A stretch of 7,871 nt of DNA from the NCBI GenBank assembly GCA_934215995.1, contig CAKQBC010000099.1, positions 1 to 7,871 on the forward strand, given 5' to 3'. The position numbers were made by a program, and so were the translations under genes. Positions 1 to 5,639 of the stretch are shown in pieces (the stretch's first letter is position 1; each line of letters begins with the position of its first letter). The notes beneath the pieces were generated by a model. The model made no database searches. It was given only the letters and a program-made list of their open reading frames with translations, and was not told the DNA's origin. The DNA is from an uncultured Bacillus sp. GTDB lineage: Bacteria > Bacillota > Bacilli > Bacillales > DSM-1321.

Positions 1-70
1 GAGCACACATCTCCTTTTCATTCTTGTTTCTCGACAATTCAAGTATAAGAAAAGTTGAGCATGTGTGCTC
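1..70 (+). repeat. 10-bp perfect inverted repeat (1-10 / 61-70)
   Basis: Bases 1-10 (GAGCACACAT) are the exact reverse complement of 61-70 (ATGTGTGCTC), separated by 50 bases. The repeat may extend left beyond the window. The right arm ends exactly at the T-run at 71-77 and overlaps the local terminator hairpin at 57-70, so the two pairings exclude each other. It could be a large-loop terminator, an attenuator-like switch, or half of a bidirectional terminator. Confidence 0.5.
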
Positions 71-77
71 TTTTTTT
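57..77 (+). terminator. Rho-independent terminator of an upstream gene outside the window
   Basis: A short hairpin (GAGCA, loop TGTG, TGCTC at 57-70) is followed at once by seven T residues and then more T-rich sequence, which is the form of an intrinsic terminator reading on the + strand. The stem is only 5 bp. Its right arm is also perfectly complementary to bases 1-10, so a longer 10-bp pairing can compete with it. The gene it would serve lies to the left and cannot be seen. Confidence 0.55.
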
Positions 78-120
78 GTCCTTTTTTAGTGGACACCCCA
101 ACATTTAGTATAGAACCAAT

Positions 121-160
121 AAAAAAGCCCCAATCCCTTGTCTGCCAAAGGATTGGAGCT
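121..160 (-). terminator. Terminator of the tRNA-Val gene
   Basis: On the minus strand the arms 160-150 and 136-126 form an 11-position stem with one mismatch (C129/A157), a 13-base loop, and a run of T residues at 126-121. It starts 12 bases past the 3' end of the tRNA. It is a canonical Rho-independent terminator and shows that the tRNA is transcribed as the last gene of its unit. Confidence 0.9.
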
Positions 161-172
161 TCTCAAACTGTA

Positions 173-244
173 TGAGGTGTAAGGGATTCGAACCCCCGAC
201 CCCTTCCCTGTCAAGGAAGTGCTCTCCCACTGAGCTAACACCTC
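173..244 (-). tRNA. tRNA-Val (anticodon GAC)
   Basis: The minus strand folds into a complete cloverleaf of 72 nt. The acceptor stem is GAGGTGT/ACACCTC (244-238 with 180-174). The D arm contains GCTCAGTGGGAGAGC. The anticodon stem is CTTCC/GGAAG with loop TTGACAG, giving anticodon GAC (212-210), which reads valine GUC codons. The variable loop is 5 nt and the T loop is TTCGAAT. The T stem GGGGG/CCCTT has two G-U pairs at its outer end. The discriminator base is A at 173. CCA is not encoded (the next bases read TAC), so CCA must be added by nucleotidyltransferase. The gene stands alone between its own promoter and terminator. Confidence 0.97.
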
Positions 245-297
245 GGGATATGTACTGTGCTCCCGCTGCTACTTGCATTTGGGTGGGCACGTCATTA

Positions 298-326
298 ACT
301 ATAGTAGAAAACTTGTTTTCTGTCAA
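298..326 (-). promoter_or_regulatory. Sigma-A-type promoter for tRNA-Val
   Basis: Reading the minus strand, a perfect -35 TTGACA (326-321) is followed after exactly 17 bp by a -10 TATAGT (303-298). Transcription would start near 291, leaving a leader of about 45 nt before the tRNA. The strength of the boxes fits a stable-RNA promoter. The spacer contains a perfect 7-bp inverted repeat (AGAAAAC-TT-GTTTTCT, 306-321) that reaches into the -35 box. Confidence 0.8.
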
Positions 327-356
327 TACTCTTTTTCTTATCCATTGCGATCAATA

Positions 357-383
357 CAGGGCAGGGATTATCCCCTTGCCCTG
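357..383 (-). terminator. Hairpin after the ABC permease gene, without a U-tract
   Basis: CAGGGCA (357-363) pairs perfectly with TGCCCTG (377-383). An inner GGGA/TCCC pairing (364-367 with 371-374) is offset by a 2-base bulge. The hairpin starts 14 bases after the stop codon of the permease. On the minus strand the following bases are TATTGATCGC, not a T-run, so it is not a canonical intrinsic terminator. It may stabilise the mRNA 3' end or act with a protein factor. Confidence 0.4.
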
Positions 384-397
384 TAAATCCAGTTCTG

Positions 398-1108
398 TCA
401 GTAATCTTCATGCCGCAGGAAAACCTTGTATACGATAATCCCCACGATAAGCAGATAGACAAGGGAAAGGCTGAATGAAGCCAAAAAACCGGCAGGCAGC
501 TCGCCGTGCAGGCTATCCTTAAGAGGGCCGTATGCATTGCGGAGCGGCGGAAGCAGCCAAAGGATCCAGCCAAGCCAGACGGGAAGCAATTCCGTCAGCT
601 GCGAATAAGCCATGGAGGCTGTCACGGTCAATGCTGTCAGTAGCCAGGCATATTTGCGTTTTGCCAATCCGGTTCCCGCGAAAAAACTGCCGATAAGGAT
701 TCCGAACGCCCCAAGGACGATATGGCAATACAGGGACATGAAATGCTGGGCCCCTGTCAGCGGTTCAACAAATACATTGAAGATAACCGGGTAAAAATGG
801 GCGAAGGCGATCATTGGAAACATCACCATCAGACAGGCAATCCATTTGCCCCGGAGGAAATATCCTTTTCTTTTTAGATGGACCATCAGAATATGCTTTT
901 CTGCCACTTCCTCTAGCAGGATAAGGCTCATTGTGATCCACGTCATGATCAGAAACAGGACAACAGCTGAATTGGCGTAGCTGCTTAACGCATCCATCGT
1001 AGTGAACGCATATAGGATTCCGATCCAGGAAACATATATGGCTACCGGAGGAATAAACATAAAAGATCGGATATAGTTTTTCAATTGATACGATACGAAT
1101 GGAATCAT
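398..1108 (-). CDS. ABC transporter permease, ABC-2-like, six membrane segments
   Basis: This 236-residue protein is almost entirely hydrophobic and has no recognisable signal peptide. Membrane segments fall at about residues 16-36, 47-66, 89-112, 122-145, 153-173 and 208-230. A charged cytoplasmic-type stretch (about 66-88, with EEVAEK and KRKGYFLRGK) lies between the second and third. It is the membrane partner of the ATPase encoded just upstream: its ATG (1108-1106) overlaps the ATPase stop codon as ATGA, so the two are translationally coupled. An AAGAAG sequence about 7 bases upstream may serve as a weak ribosome binding site, so coupling is probably important. The substrate cannot be read from the sequence. 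Small ABC-2-type exporters in Firmicutes handle antibiotics, peptides or unknown compounds. The family call is firm at the level of ABC permease by context, less so by sequence. Confidence 0.8.
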   Translation of the reverse strand: MIPFVSYQLKNYIRSFMFIPPVAIYVSWIGILYAFTTMDALSSYANSAVVLFLIMTWITMSLILLEEVAEKHILMVHLKRKGYFLRGKWIACLMVMFPMIAFAHFYPVIFNVFVEPLTGAQHFMSLYCHIVLGAFGILIGSFFAGTGLAKRKYAWLLTALTVTASMAYSQLTELLPVWLGWILWLLPPLRNAYGPLKDSLHGELPAGFLASFSLSLVYLLIVGIIVYKVFLRHEDY

Positions 1109-1935
1109 TGCAGTTCTTCTTTCACCTCAATTATTGAGCAGCCTTTGTTCAGCAAATACAAAAGGCAGCTGTCGCTTTCCCTGTCCGGAACGGTCATGAC
1201 GACTGTCTTATTTTCGGCAGAATCGATCCTGCCATAGACCTTCAGATCGTCAAGCTTTACTTGCCGGGAGAGCTTGGCAGTGACCTGTTTCATTTTTGTT
1301 AGTTCCGTGACGGCATCATACCTAGCGACTTTGCCGTTTTCGAGCACCAGGATTTCTTCTGCCAGGAGTTCTACTGCTTCCTGTTCATGCGCAGTAAATA
1401 TTAGAGTAACATCTCGGCCGATCCCCTGGAGAAGGTCAAGAAAAGCTTTCTTTGAATCATCATCAAGGCCTGTCAAAGGTTCATCAAGAAGCAAAATATC
1501 ACAGTCCGTCATGATCGCCTGAAGCAGGCCTGCCTTTTGCTTCGTGCCCTTGGAGCAATGTTTAAGGGATGTATTCAGATAAGGCCCCAGCTGAAAGATG
1601 TCGCTGTAATAGGCAAGCTTGCTCTTGAATTCTTTATCGGATAGCCCTTCCATTCTGGCAAGATATTGCAGATATTCGCCCAGCTTGAATCGGATATGAT
1701 CTGGGAAATGCTCAGGCACGTACCCGATGGTATTTCCTTTGACCGTCAATTCCCCATCAGTGGGCGCATAGATTCCAGCGATCAATTTCAGCAGGGTGCT
1801 TTTGCCGGAGCCGTTATGCCCGAGGATGGCAAGCCTCGTATGATTACGGATGCCGAAATGGACATCATCGAGGGCCACGAAATGGTCATCGAATTTTTTT
1901 GTGACATGATTAGCCTGAACAATATAATCTTTCAT
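1105..1935 (-). CDS. ABC transporter ATP-binding protein
   Basis: The nucleotide-binding subunit of 276 residues has all core motifs in order: Walker A GHNGSGKST (39-47), a signature CSKGT (127-131), Walker B ILLLDEP (147-153), D-loop GLDDD (156-160) and switch histidine H183 in TAHE. The signature departs from LSGGQ, and Glu75 (YVPEH) replaces the usual Q-loop glutamine. Both variations occur in exporter ATPases of the CcmA/ABC-2 class, which often have SKGMKQ-type signatures, and do not imply loss of activity. Residues from about 205 to the end form an extra C-terminal region. An in-frame TTG at 1941 is only 2 bases from the GAGG ribosome binding site, whereas ATG at 1935 is 8 bases away; I chose the ATG. 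The gene starts the operon, and the permease follows with a 4-bp overlap. Confidence 0.93.
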   Translation of the reverse strand: MKDYIVQANHVTKKFDDHFVALDDVHFGIRNHTRLAILGHNGSGKSTLLKLIAGIYAPTDGELTVKGNTIGYVPEHFPDHIRFKLGEYLQYLARMEGLSDKEFKSKLAYYSDIFQLGPYLNTSLKHCSKGTKQKAGLLQAIMTDCDILLLDEPLTGLDDDSKKAFLDLLQGIGRDVTLIFTAHEQEAVELLAEEILVLENGKVARYDAVTELTKMKQVTAKLSRQVKLDDLKVYGRIDSAENKTVVMTVPDRESDSCLLYLLNKGCSIIEVKEELQ

Positions 1936-2058
1936 AAGCAATACCTCAGTTTTTTCTATATAATCAATTTTAACAATTCACATTTTATACATAAAGTTTT
2001 TTTTACAAGAGCCGCTTGGATGACCCCTTCTTCAAAAATATGTATTGGTGGTGTTTCT
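1936..2058. promoter_or_regulatory. Divergent intergenic region between ABC operon and transporter gene
   Basis: This AT-rich gap of 123 bases separates two divergent start codons and should hold both promoters. On the minus strand TATAAA (1989-1984) is a possible -10, with only a poor -35 match upstream. On the plus strand TATAAT (1959-1964) is a -10 match without a convincing -35. An A8/T8 tract lies at 1997-2004. The GAGGT at 1948-1944 (minus) and GGTGGTG at 2047-2053 (plus) are the ribosome binding sites. Promoter assignment here is weak. Confidence 0.35.
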
Positions 2059-3048
2059 ATGCATGCAATGGTCCTTGGCATTTGTTCGGCTTTCTTTTTC
2101 GCTTTCTCCTTCATCCTTAATCGTGCGATGGAACTGGACGGCGGCAGCTGGATGTGGAGCGCTTCTTTGCGCTATTATTTCATGCTCGTTTTCCTTCTGA
2201 TGATTGTGGGCGTCCGCAGAAACCTTGGGGCCCTCTTCCGGGAAATGAAGCAATCTCCCTGGCAATGGCTCCTATGGAGCGTGGTCGGTTTCGGAATATT
2301 TTATGGCCTTCTTACCTTTTCCGCATCGTTCGCACCCGGCTGGCTGATTGCCGGAACATGGCAAATCACAATCATTTCAGGCTCCCTGCTCGCCCCGCTA
2401 TTTCTAGAAAAGGTGAAAATGCCTGACGGGCAAACCTGCACAAGAAGGGGCCGGATTCCCTGGAACAGGTTGACTTATTCCATTTTGATCGTAATCGGGG
2501 TCTTCGTCATCCAACTGGCTCAATCAGCCGTGCTGCCGATCTCAGACCTGTTTCTTTGTTTCCTGTCGATGATCATCGCCTCCTTCGCCTACCCGCTCGG
2601 CAACCGGAAGATGATGGAGGTCTGCGGCAACAGGCTGGATGCTTATCAAAGAGTGCTAGGCATGACGATTGCCAGCATGCCGGTCTGGCTTCTTTTATCC
2701 GCGATAGCATCCTTTACCCACGGGCCGCCTTCTGTAAGCCAGATCAGCAACTCGGCTTTAGTTGCCGCCACTGCCGGAGTTGCGGCGACCGTACTCTTCT
2801 TTGCCGCCACGGATCTAGTGAAGGACGATATGGAAAAGCTCGGTTCTGTTGAAGCGACACAATCATTTGCGGTGCTGTTTGCTGTTGCGGGAGAAGTGCT
2901 CCTCCTATCAGGAAGCCTTCCATCCCCTCTTTCTTGGGCCGGCATAGCCTTAATCGTGATCGGGATGATTCTACATAGCATCAAGTCCCACCGGAAAGAC
3001 AGGGTACCACTCCCTCTATCCGATAAAGAAAAGCATCCAATGCCGTGA
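2059..3048 (+). CDS. EamA/EmrE-type drug/metabolite transporter (multidrug resistance efflux family)
   Basis: A 329-residue integral membrane protein with about ten hydrophobic segments (near 3-21, 34-51, 70-87, 91-115, 138-157, 160-182, 200-219, 232-251, 266-284 and 290-307), arranged as two five-helix halves as in drug/metabolite exporters. The last pair (EATQSFAVLFAVAGEVLLL then LSWAGIALIVIGMIL) matches the typical end of the second EamA-like repeat. A hydrophilic loop (about 118-137) separates the halves and the tail is basic. Transport is presumably driven by the proton gradient, as in the superfamily; the substrate is unknown. The frame stays open upstream to 1666, but ATG 2059 has a GGTGGTG site 5 bases away and the upstream part lies antisense to the ABC ATPase. 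The last codons and stop are inside the terminator hairpin. Confidence 0.88.
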   Translation: MHAMVLGICSAFFFAFSFILNRAMELDGGSWMWSASLRYYFMLVFLLMIVGVRRNLGALFREMKQSPWQWLLWSVVGFGIFYGLLTFSASFAPGWLIAGTWQITIISGSLLAPLFLEKVKMPDGQTCTRRGRIPWNRLTYSILIVIGVFVIQLAQSAVLPISDLFLCFLSMIIASFAYPLGNRKMMEVCGNRLDAYQRVLGMTIASMPVWLLLSAIASFTHGPPSVSQISNSALVAATAGVAATVLFFAATDLVKDDMEKLGSVEATQSFAVLFAVAGEVLLLSGSLPSPLSWAGIALIVIGMILHSIKSHRKDRVPLPLSDKEKHPMP

Positions 3049-3063
3049 TTGGATGCTTTTCTT
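3026..3063. terminator. Bidirectional terminator overlapping the end of the transporter gene
   Basis: A perfect 15-bp stem (3026-3040 with 3049-3063) closes an 8-base loop (3041-3048). Both strands end in U-rich arms (GCTTTTCTT on each), so it can stop transcripts of the transporter gene from the left and of the yutG-like gene from the right. The transporter's TGA stop (3046-3048) lies in the loop and its last residues (KEKHPMP) are encoded by the left arm, so a terminating ribosome would cover the hairpin. Confidence 0.88.
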
Positions 3064-3077
3064 CGTAAGGATGATCT

Positions 3078-3638
3078 TCAGCCGATTAGTTCTTCCGTAT
3101 TATGCTCTTCAATTTCTTCGATCGACAGCTTTTCTTCTTCATCGCGCAGCCTGTGCGCCAAGCGTGAAGCGGCGCTTGCAGCTATGCTTGCAACTATATC
3201 ATCGAGGAATGTATTCACCTTGTCCTCTTTTTTCGTATCCAGGTCGCGAATGATCCCCAGCTTATTTTTGTCCAGATGCCCGAACGTCGTAACAGCTATG
3301 CTTCCGTACCCGAGCACAGCACCGAAGGCGATTGTTTCATCAACGCCGAAGAGGCCTTCGTCGTTTTCGACAATGCTTTGCAGAGGCTCCGATAATTTCT
3401 TTTGCTCCGCTAAACGGTCAAGTTCGACCCCAACCAATATGGCATGCTGAAGCTCCCTTTTTCCCAATACTCTGTCTACACTTTCTATACATGAGGCGAT
3501 AGACAGGTTTTCATTGTAAGGGCTCTGCATTTCATAGACGATCTCGGCAATGGATTCAATCGAGACGCCCCTTTCCTCCAGCGCTGCTCTGGCAGCCCTG
3601 GTCACTTCATGGCTATGGACGACTTTCCCTGTTCTCAT
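3078..3638 (-). CDS. yutG: Phosphatidylglycerophosphatase A family protein, YutG/LtrC type
   Basis: The 186-residue protein has no long membrane helix and matches the soluble Firmicute branch of the PgpA family (B. subtilis YutG, Listeria low-temperature-requirement protein LtrC). Visible family blocks are RGVSIESIAEIVYEMQ (23-38), LGKRELQHAILVG (58-70), DEGLFGVDETIA (93-104), YGSIAVTTFGHLDK (111-124) and the acidic TFLDDIVASIAA (143-154), whose Asp pair corresponds to the conserved acidic centre. True PgpA enzymes dephosphorylate phosphatidylglycerophosphate to phosphatidylglycerol; whether this soluble branch does so is inferred. The C-terminal tail after 163 is highly acidic (EEEKLSIEEIEEHNTEE). 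The ATG at 3638 follows AAGGA and AGGAG sequences. It is monocistronic, convergent with the transporter gene and divergent from yjcH. Confidence 0.88.
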   Translation of the reverse strand: MRTGKVVHSHEVTRAARAALEERGVSIESIAEIVYEMQSPYNENLSIASCIESVDRVLGKRELQHAILVGVELDRLAEQKKLSEPLQSIVENDEGLFGVDETIAFGAVLGYGSIAVTTFGHLDKNKLGIIRDLDTKKEDKVNTFLDDIVASIAASAASRLAHRLRDEEEKLSIEEIEEHNTEELIG

Positions 3639-3679
3639 TTTCCTTCAACTCCTGTACTGCAAACTATTTCTATTAGACT

Positions 3680-3688
3680 ATTATATCA
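3680..3688 (-). promoter_or_regulatory. Extended -10 promoter for the yutG-like gene
   Basis: On the minus strand the sequence TGATATAAT (3688-3680) is a perfect extended -10 element (TGn plus TATAAT). No good -35 is seen, which is usual for extended -10 promoters. The start would be near 3673, giving a leader of about 35 nt before ATG 3638. The same nonamer occurs upstream of yjcG. Confidence 0.6.
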
Positions 3689-3762
3689 GACTAAAGACAT
3701 CTATGTGCGGCCGGCATATGCATCCCGAAAGAAAAATAGACTGTTGTATGCTACACTTTTCT

Positions 3763-3786
3763 TATAATTACTTTGGAGGGACAATC
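3763..3786 (+). promoter_or_regulatory. -10 box and ribosome binding site deciding the yjcH start
   Basis: TATAAT at 3763-3768 is a consensus -10 without a clear -35. It would start transcription at about 3775, right at the ribosome binding site, so the true promoter may lie further left. TTTGGAGGG (3772-3780) is a strong Shine-Dalgarno sequence 6 bases before GTG 3787, and fixes that GTG as the start of yjcH. Confidence 0.5.
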
Positions 3787-4515
3787 GTGACGATACCTAC
3801 TGGCAAGATAAAAGAAATGTACTTATACAGTGACGCGCTTCAGGAAGAAATGGCATTATTGGTTTACTTTCCTGCAAATTATACGCCCCTGCAAAAATAT
3901 TGTTTCTGCATCGTCAATGACGGGAAAGACTATATTCAGATGGGGCGTCTCGGACGGGTGGCAGATTCCCTTCTGCACGAGAAAAAAATCGAAAATGTCA
4001 TTTTCATAGGCATACATTATAATAATGTACCCGATCGGCGGGCAAAATATCATCCCGAAGGCGAAAAGAATGCTAAATACATACGCTTTCTTGCCCATGA
4101 ACTCATTCCATTCCTGGACGAAAACCTCCCTGGATATTGCATCGGGCATGGAAGGGCGCTAATGGGGGATTCCCTTGCTGCGACAGTAGGCCTGATGGCG
4201 GCCTTGAACTATCCGCACACGTTCGGGAGGGTGATTATGCATTCCCCTTATGTCAACGAGAAAGTACTGGAGTTGGCCAGCGGTTTCCCTGACCCATCAT
4301 TGCTGCAGCTGTATCATACGGTCGGCACAGAAGAAACGGGCGTACATACAAGTGACGGCAAAATAACAAACTTCCTGGAAGCCAACCGCGAACTGGCCTC
4401 CCTGCTTAAAGAGAAAGGGTTTCCGAGCATTTCCGAAGAATTCGAGGGTGACCATACGTGGAAATATTGGCAAAAGGATCTACCCCACGCACTTGAAATG
4501 ATGTTTGGACAATAA
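3787..4515 (+). CDS. yjcH: Putative esterase, alpha/beta hydrolase fold (YjcH family)
   Basis: A 242-residue cytoplasmic protein, similar to the esterase-D/enterochelin-esterase-like group and recognised as B. subtilis YjcH. Residues 22-80 give the early strands of the fold (EMALLVYFP, FCIVNDGKDY, NVIFIGIHYN). The nucleophile elbow is GDSLA (127-131) with Ser129. The catalytic histidine is probably His223 in GDHTW, and the acid is one of Glu182/Glu183 (VGTEE) or Asp190. No signal peptide or membrane segment is present. The natural substrate is unknown. The start is GTG 3787; the reading frame is open to 3550, but the upstream part has no ribosome binding site and runs through the yutG promoter. 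It precedes yjcG by 110 bases, and no terminator is visible in the gap, so read-through into yjcG-yjcF is likely. Confidence 0.9.
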   Translation: MTIPTGKIKEMYLYSDALQEEMALLVYFPANYTPLQKYCFCIVNDGKDYIQMGRLGRVADSLLHEKKIENVIFIGIHYNNVPDRRAKYHPEGEKNAKYIRFLAHELIPFLDENLPGYCIGHGRALMGDSLAATVGLMAALNYPHTFGRVIMHSPYVNEKVLELASGFPDPSLLQLYHTVGTEETGVHTSDGKITNFLEANRELASLLKEKGFPSISEEFEGDHTWKYWQKDLPHALEMMFGQ

Positions 4516-4564
4516 AATCCTTTTTTACAATTAAAATCAATATTTCCAAATAATTTAAAAATTT

Positions 4565-4573
4565 TGATATAAT
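4565..4573 (+). promoter_or_regulatory. Extended -10 promoter upstream of yjcG
   Basis: TGATATAAT at 4565-4573 is a perfect extended -10 element in an AT-rich 110-base gap; no clear -35 is visible. Transcription would start near 4580, leaving a leader of about 45 nt with AGGAGG at 4613-4618, 7 bases before ATG 4626. This gives yjcG-yjcF a promoter separate from that of yjcH. Confidence 0.6.
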
Positions 4574-4625
4574 ATAAAGAGTATCCATATTAAATATAGA
4601 AGAAAATAGTTTAGGAGGCATTGCT

Positions 4626-5135
4626 ATGAAACTTGGTATTGCGGCTTTCCCATCAAAAAAATTCCAGGACCTGGTGAACTCATACCGAAAAAGATATGAT
4701 CCACATTATTCGTTGATTCCACCGCATTTGACATTGATGGCATCCTTCGAAGCCGATGAGGGCCAATTAGAAAATATCGTCGGACGCTTAAGGGAAACTG
4801 CCGAAAAACAAGAACCGTTTACTTTAGAGGTATTGAAGGTCAGCACATTCCAGCCTGTCAACAATGTGATTTACCTGAAAATCGATCCGAATCAGGCATT
4901 ATTGGCTTTGCATGATGAAATCATCCGTTCATTGGAAGGAAAAGAAGAATACGCCTATGTTCCCCATATCACCCTTGCGCAAGACCTTTCCAATGATGAG
5001 CATTCAGATGTCTATGGCCAATTGAGCCTGCTGCAGCTGCGCCATGAGGAGACAATCGACCGATTCCAACTTCTTTACCAGCTCGAAAACGGTACATGGG
5101 CTGTGCATGATACGTTCCTGCTGGGCGGGGAATGA
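4626..5135 (+). CDS. yjcG: YjcG, 2H phosphoesterase superfamily (2'-5' RNA ligase-like)
   Basis: The 169-residue protein carries the two HxT motifs that define the 2H phosphoesterases: PPHLTL with His34/Thr36 and VPHITL with His114/Thr116, each followed by a hydrophobic strand and spaced as in LigT-like proteins. Its length is that of B. subtilis YjcG. Members of the superfamily open 2',3'-cyclic phosphates or other phosphodiester rings, or in E. coli act reversibly as 2'-5' RNA ligase; the YjcG substrate is not known. The strong AGGAGG (4613-4618) and 7-base spacing fix the start. The stop codon overlaps the first possible ATG of yjcF (ATGA), so the two are translationally coupled, suggesting a joint task. 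Confidence 0.93.
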   Translation: MKLGIAAFPSKKFQDLVNSYRKRYDPHYSLIPPHLTLMASFEADEGQLENIVGRLRETAEKQEPFTLEVLKVSTFQPVNNVIYLKIDPNQALLALHDEIIRSLEGKEEYAYVPHITLAQDLSNDEHSDVYGQLSLLQLRHEETIDRFQLLYQLENGTWAVHDTFLLGGE

Positions 5136-5572
5136 ACATGATGCACGTCAGGGTTGCACAAAGTGAATCAGACATAAATATCGCCTACTCCATACGGAAA
5201 ACGGTTTTCGTAGAGGAACAAAAGGTCCCTCTCGAGCTCGAAATCGACGAATACGAACAGGAATCCACCCACTTTCTTCTGTACGGGCCGGAGCAAAATC
5301 CAATCGGCACGGGCAGGCTTCGTTTCGTCGACGAGTATGGGAAAGTAGAACGGATTTGCATTCTTGCATCGGAGCGGATAAAAGGGGCAGGCAGGCTCCT
5401 AATGGACAGCATAGAGGAATATGCAAAAGAAAAAGGAATCCGCTCTTTCAAGCTGAATGCACAGACAAGTGCGATCGGTTTTTATGAAAAGCTGGGGTAT
5501 CATACGGTTTCTGAAGAATTCATGGATGCCGGAATCCCCCATAAGACAATGGTGAAACATATCGCCGGATAA
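5132..5572 (+). CDS. yjcF: GNAT-family N-acetyltransferase (YjcF)
   Basis: This 146-residue single-domain acetyltransferase resembles B. subtilis YjcF and the ElaA-like group. The acetyl-CoA binding motif A is in GKVERICILASERIKGAG, with the pyrophosphate loop R82-I-K-G85-A-G87 followed by a long helix. Motif B is FYEKLGY (117-123), and EEFMDAGIPHKTMVK (128-142) is the usual end of this subgroup. The acceptor is unknown. ATG 5132 overlaps the yjcG stop as ATGA but has G residues almost touching it; ATG 5138 lies 7 bases after GGGCGGGG and ATG 5141 is also possible, so the start could be 2-3 codons later. A terminator follows the stop, so this is the last gene of the yjcH-G-F unit. Confidence 0.9.
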   Translation: MNMMHVRVAQSESDINIAYSIRKTVFVEEQKVPLELEIDEYEQESTHFLLYGPEQNPIGTGRLRFVDEYGKVERICILASERIKGAGRLLMDSIEEYAKEKGIRSFKLNAQTSAIGFYEKLGYHTVSEEFMDAGIPHKTMVKHIAG

Positions 5573-5591
5573 GGGCCATCCCTCAATCCGG
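5565..5591 (+). other. Small hairpin over the yjcF stop codon
   Basis: CCGGAT (5565-5570) pairs with ATCCGG (5586-5591), with an inner GGG/CCC pairing around CCAT. The yjcF stop TAA (5570-5572) lies in the left arm. It sits directly before the main terminator and may add to mRNA 3'-end stability. Confidence 0.35.
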
Positions 5592-5593
5592 AT

Positions 5594-5638
5594 AAAACAA
5601 AAGAAAGAGCTGCATTGGACAGCTCTTTCTTTTGTTTT
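5594..5638. terminator. Bidirectional terminator between yjcF and the YdcF-like gene
   Basis: A perfect 19-bp stem (5594-5612 with 5620-5638) closes a 7-base loop (CATTGGA). The GC core CAGCTC is flanked by A/T-rich arms, so each strand ends in a U-rich tract (TTTCTTTTGTTTT on +). It stops yjcF transcripts on + and the YdcF-like gene on minus, whose stop codon begins 2 bases from the stem. Confidence 0.93.
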
Positions 5639-5639
5639 C

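Noticed and set aside
77..105. Sequence TGTCC...AGTGGACACCCC resembling ends of some IS3-family elements
   Set aside because: There is no transposase, no matching opposite end and no target duplication in view; the likeness is too short to support an insertion sequence remnant.
105..438. Open frames on both strands across the tRNA gene
   Set aside because: They run through a complete cloverleaf, its terminator and its promoter, and are chance frames.
1666..2058. In-frame upstream extension of the transporter gene by 131 codons
   Set aside because: It lies antisense to the ABC ATPase coding sequence and through the AT-rich divergent promoter region, has no ribosome binding site at its start, and the transporter family begins at the hydrophobic helix after ATG 2059.
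3049..3450. 133-codon plus-strand frame opposite the yutG-like gene
   Set aside because: It starts within the terminator, has serine-rich low-complexity composition typical of antisense reading, and the minus strand encodes a clear family member.
3550..3786. In-frame upstream extension of yjcH
   Set aside because: It is antisense to the start of the yutG-like gene and crosses its promoter; GTG 3787 has an ideal GGAGGG site and matches the expected N terminus.
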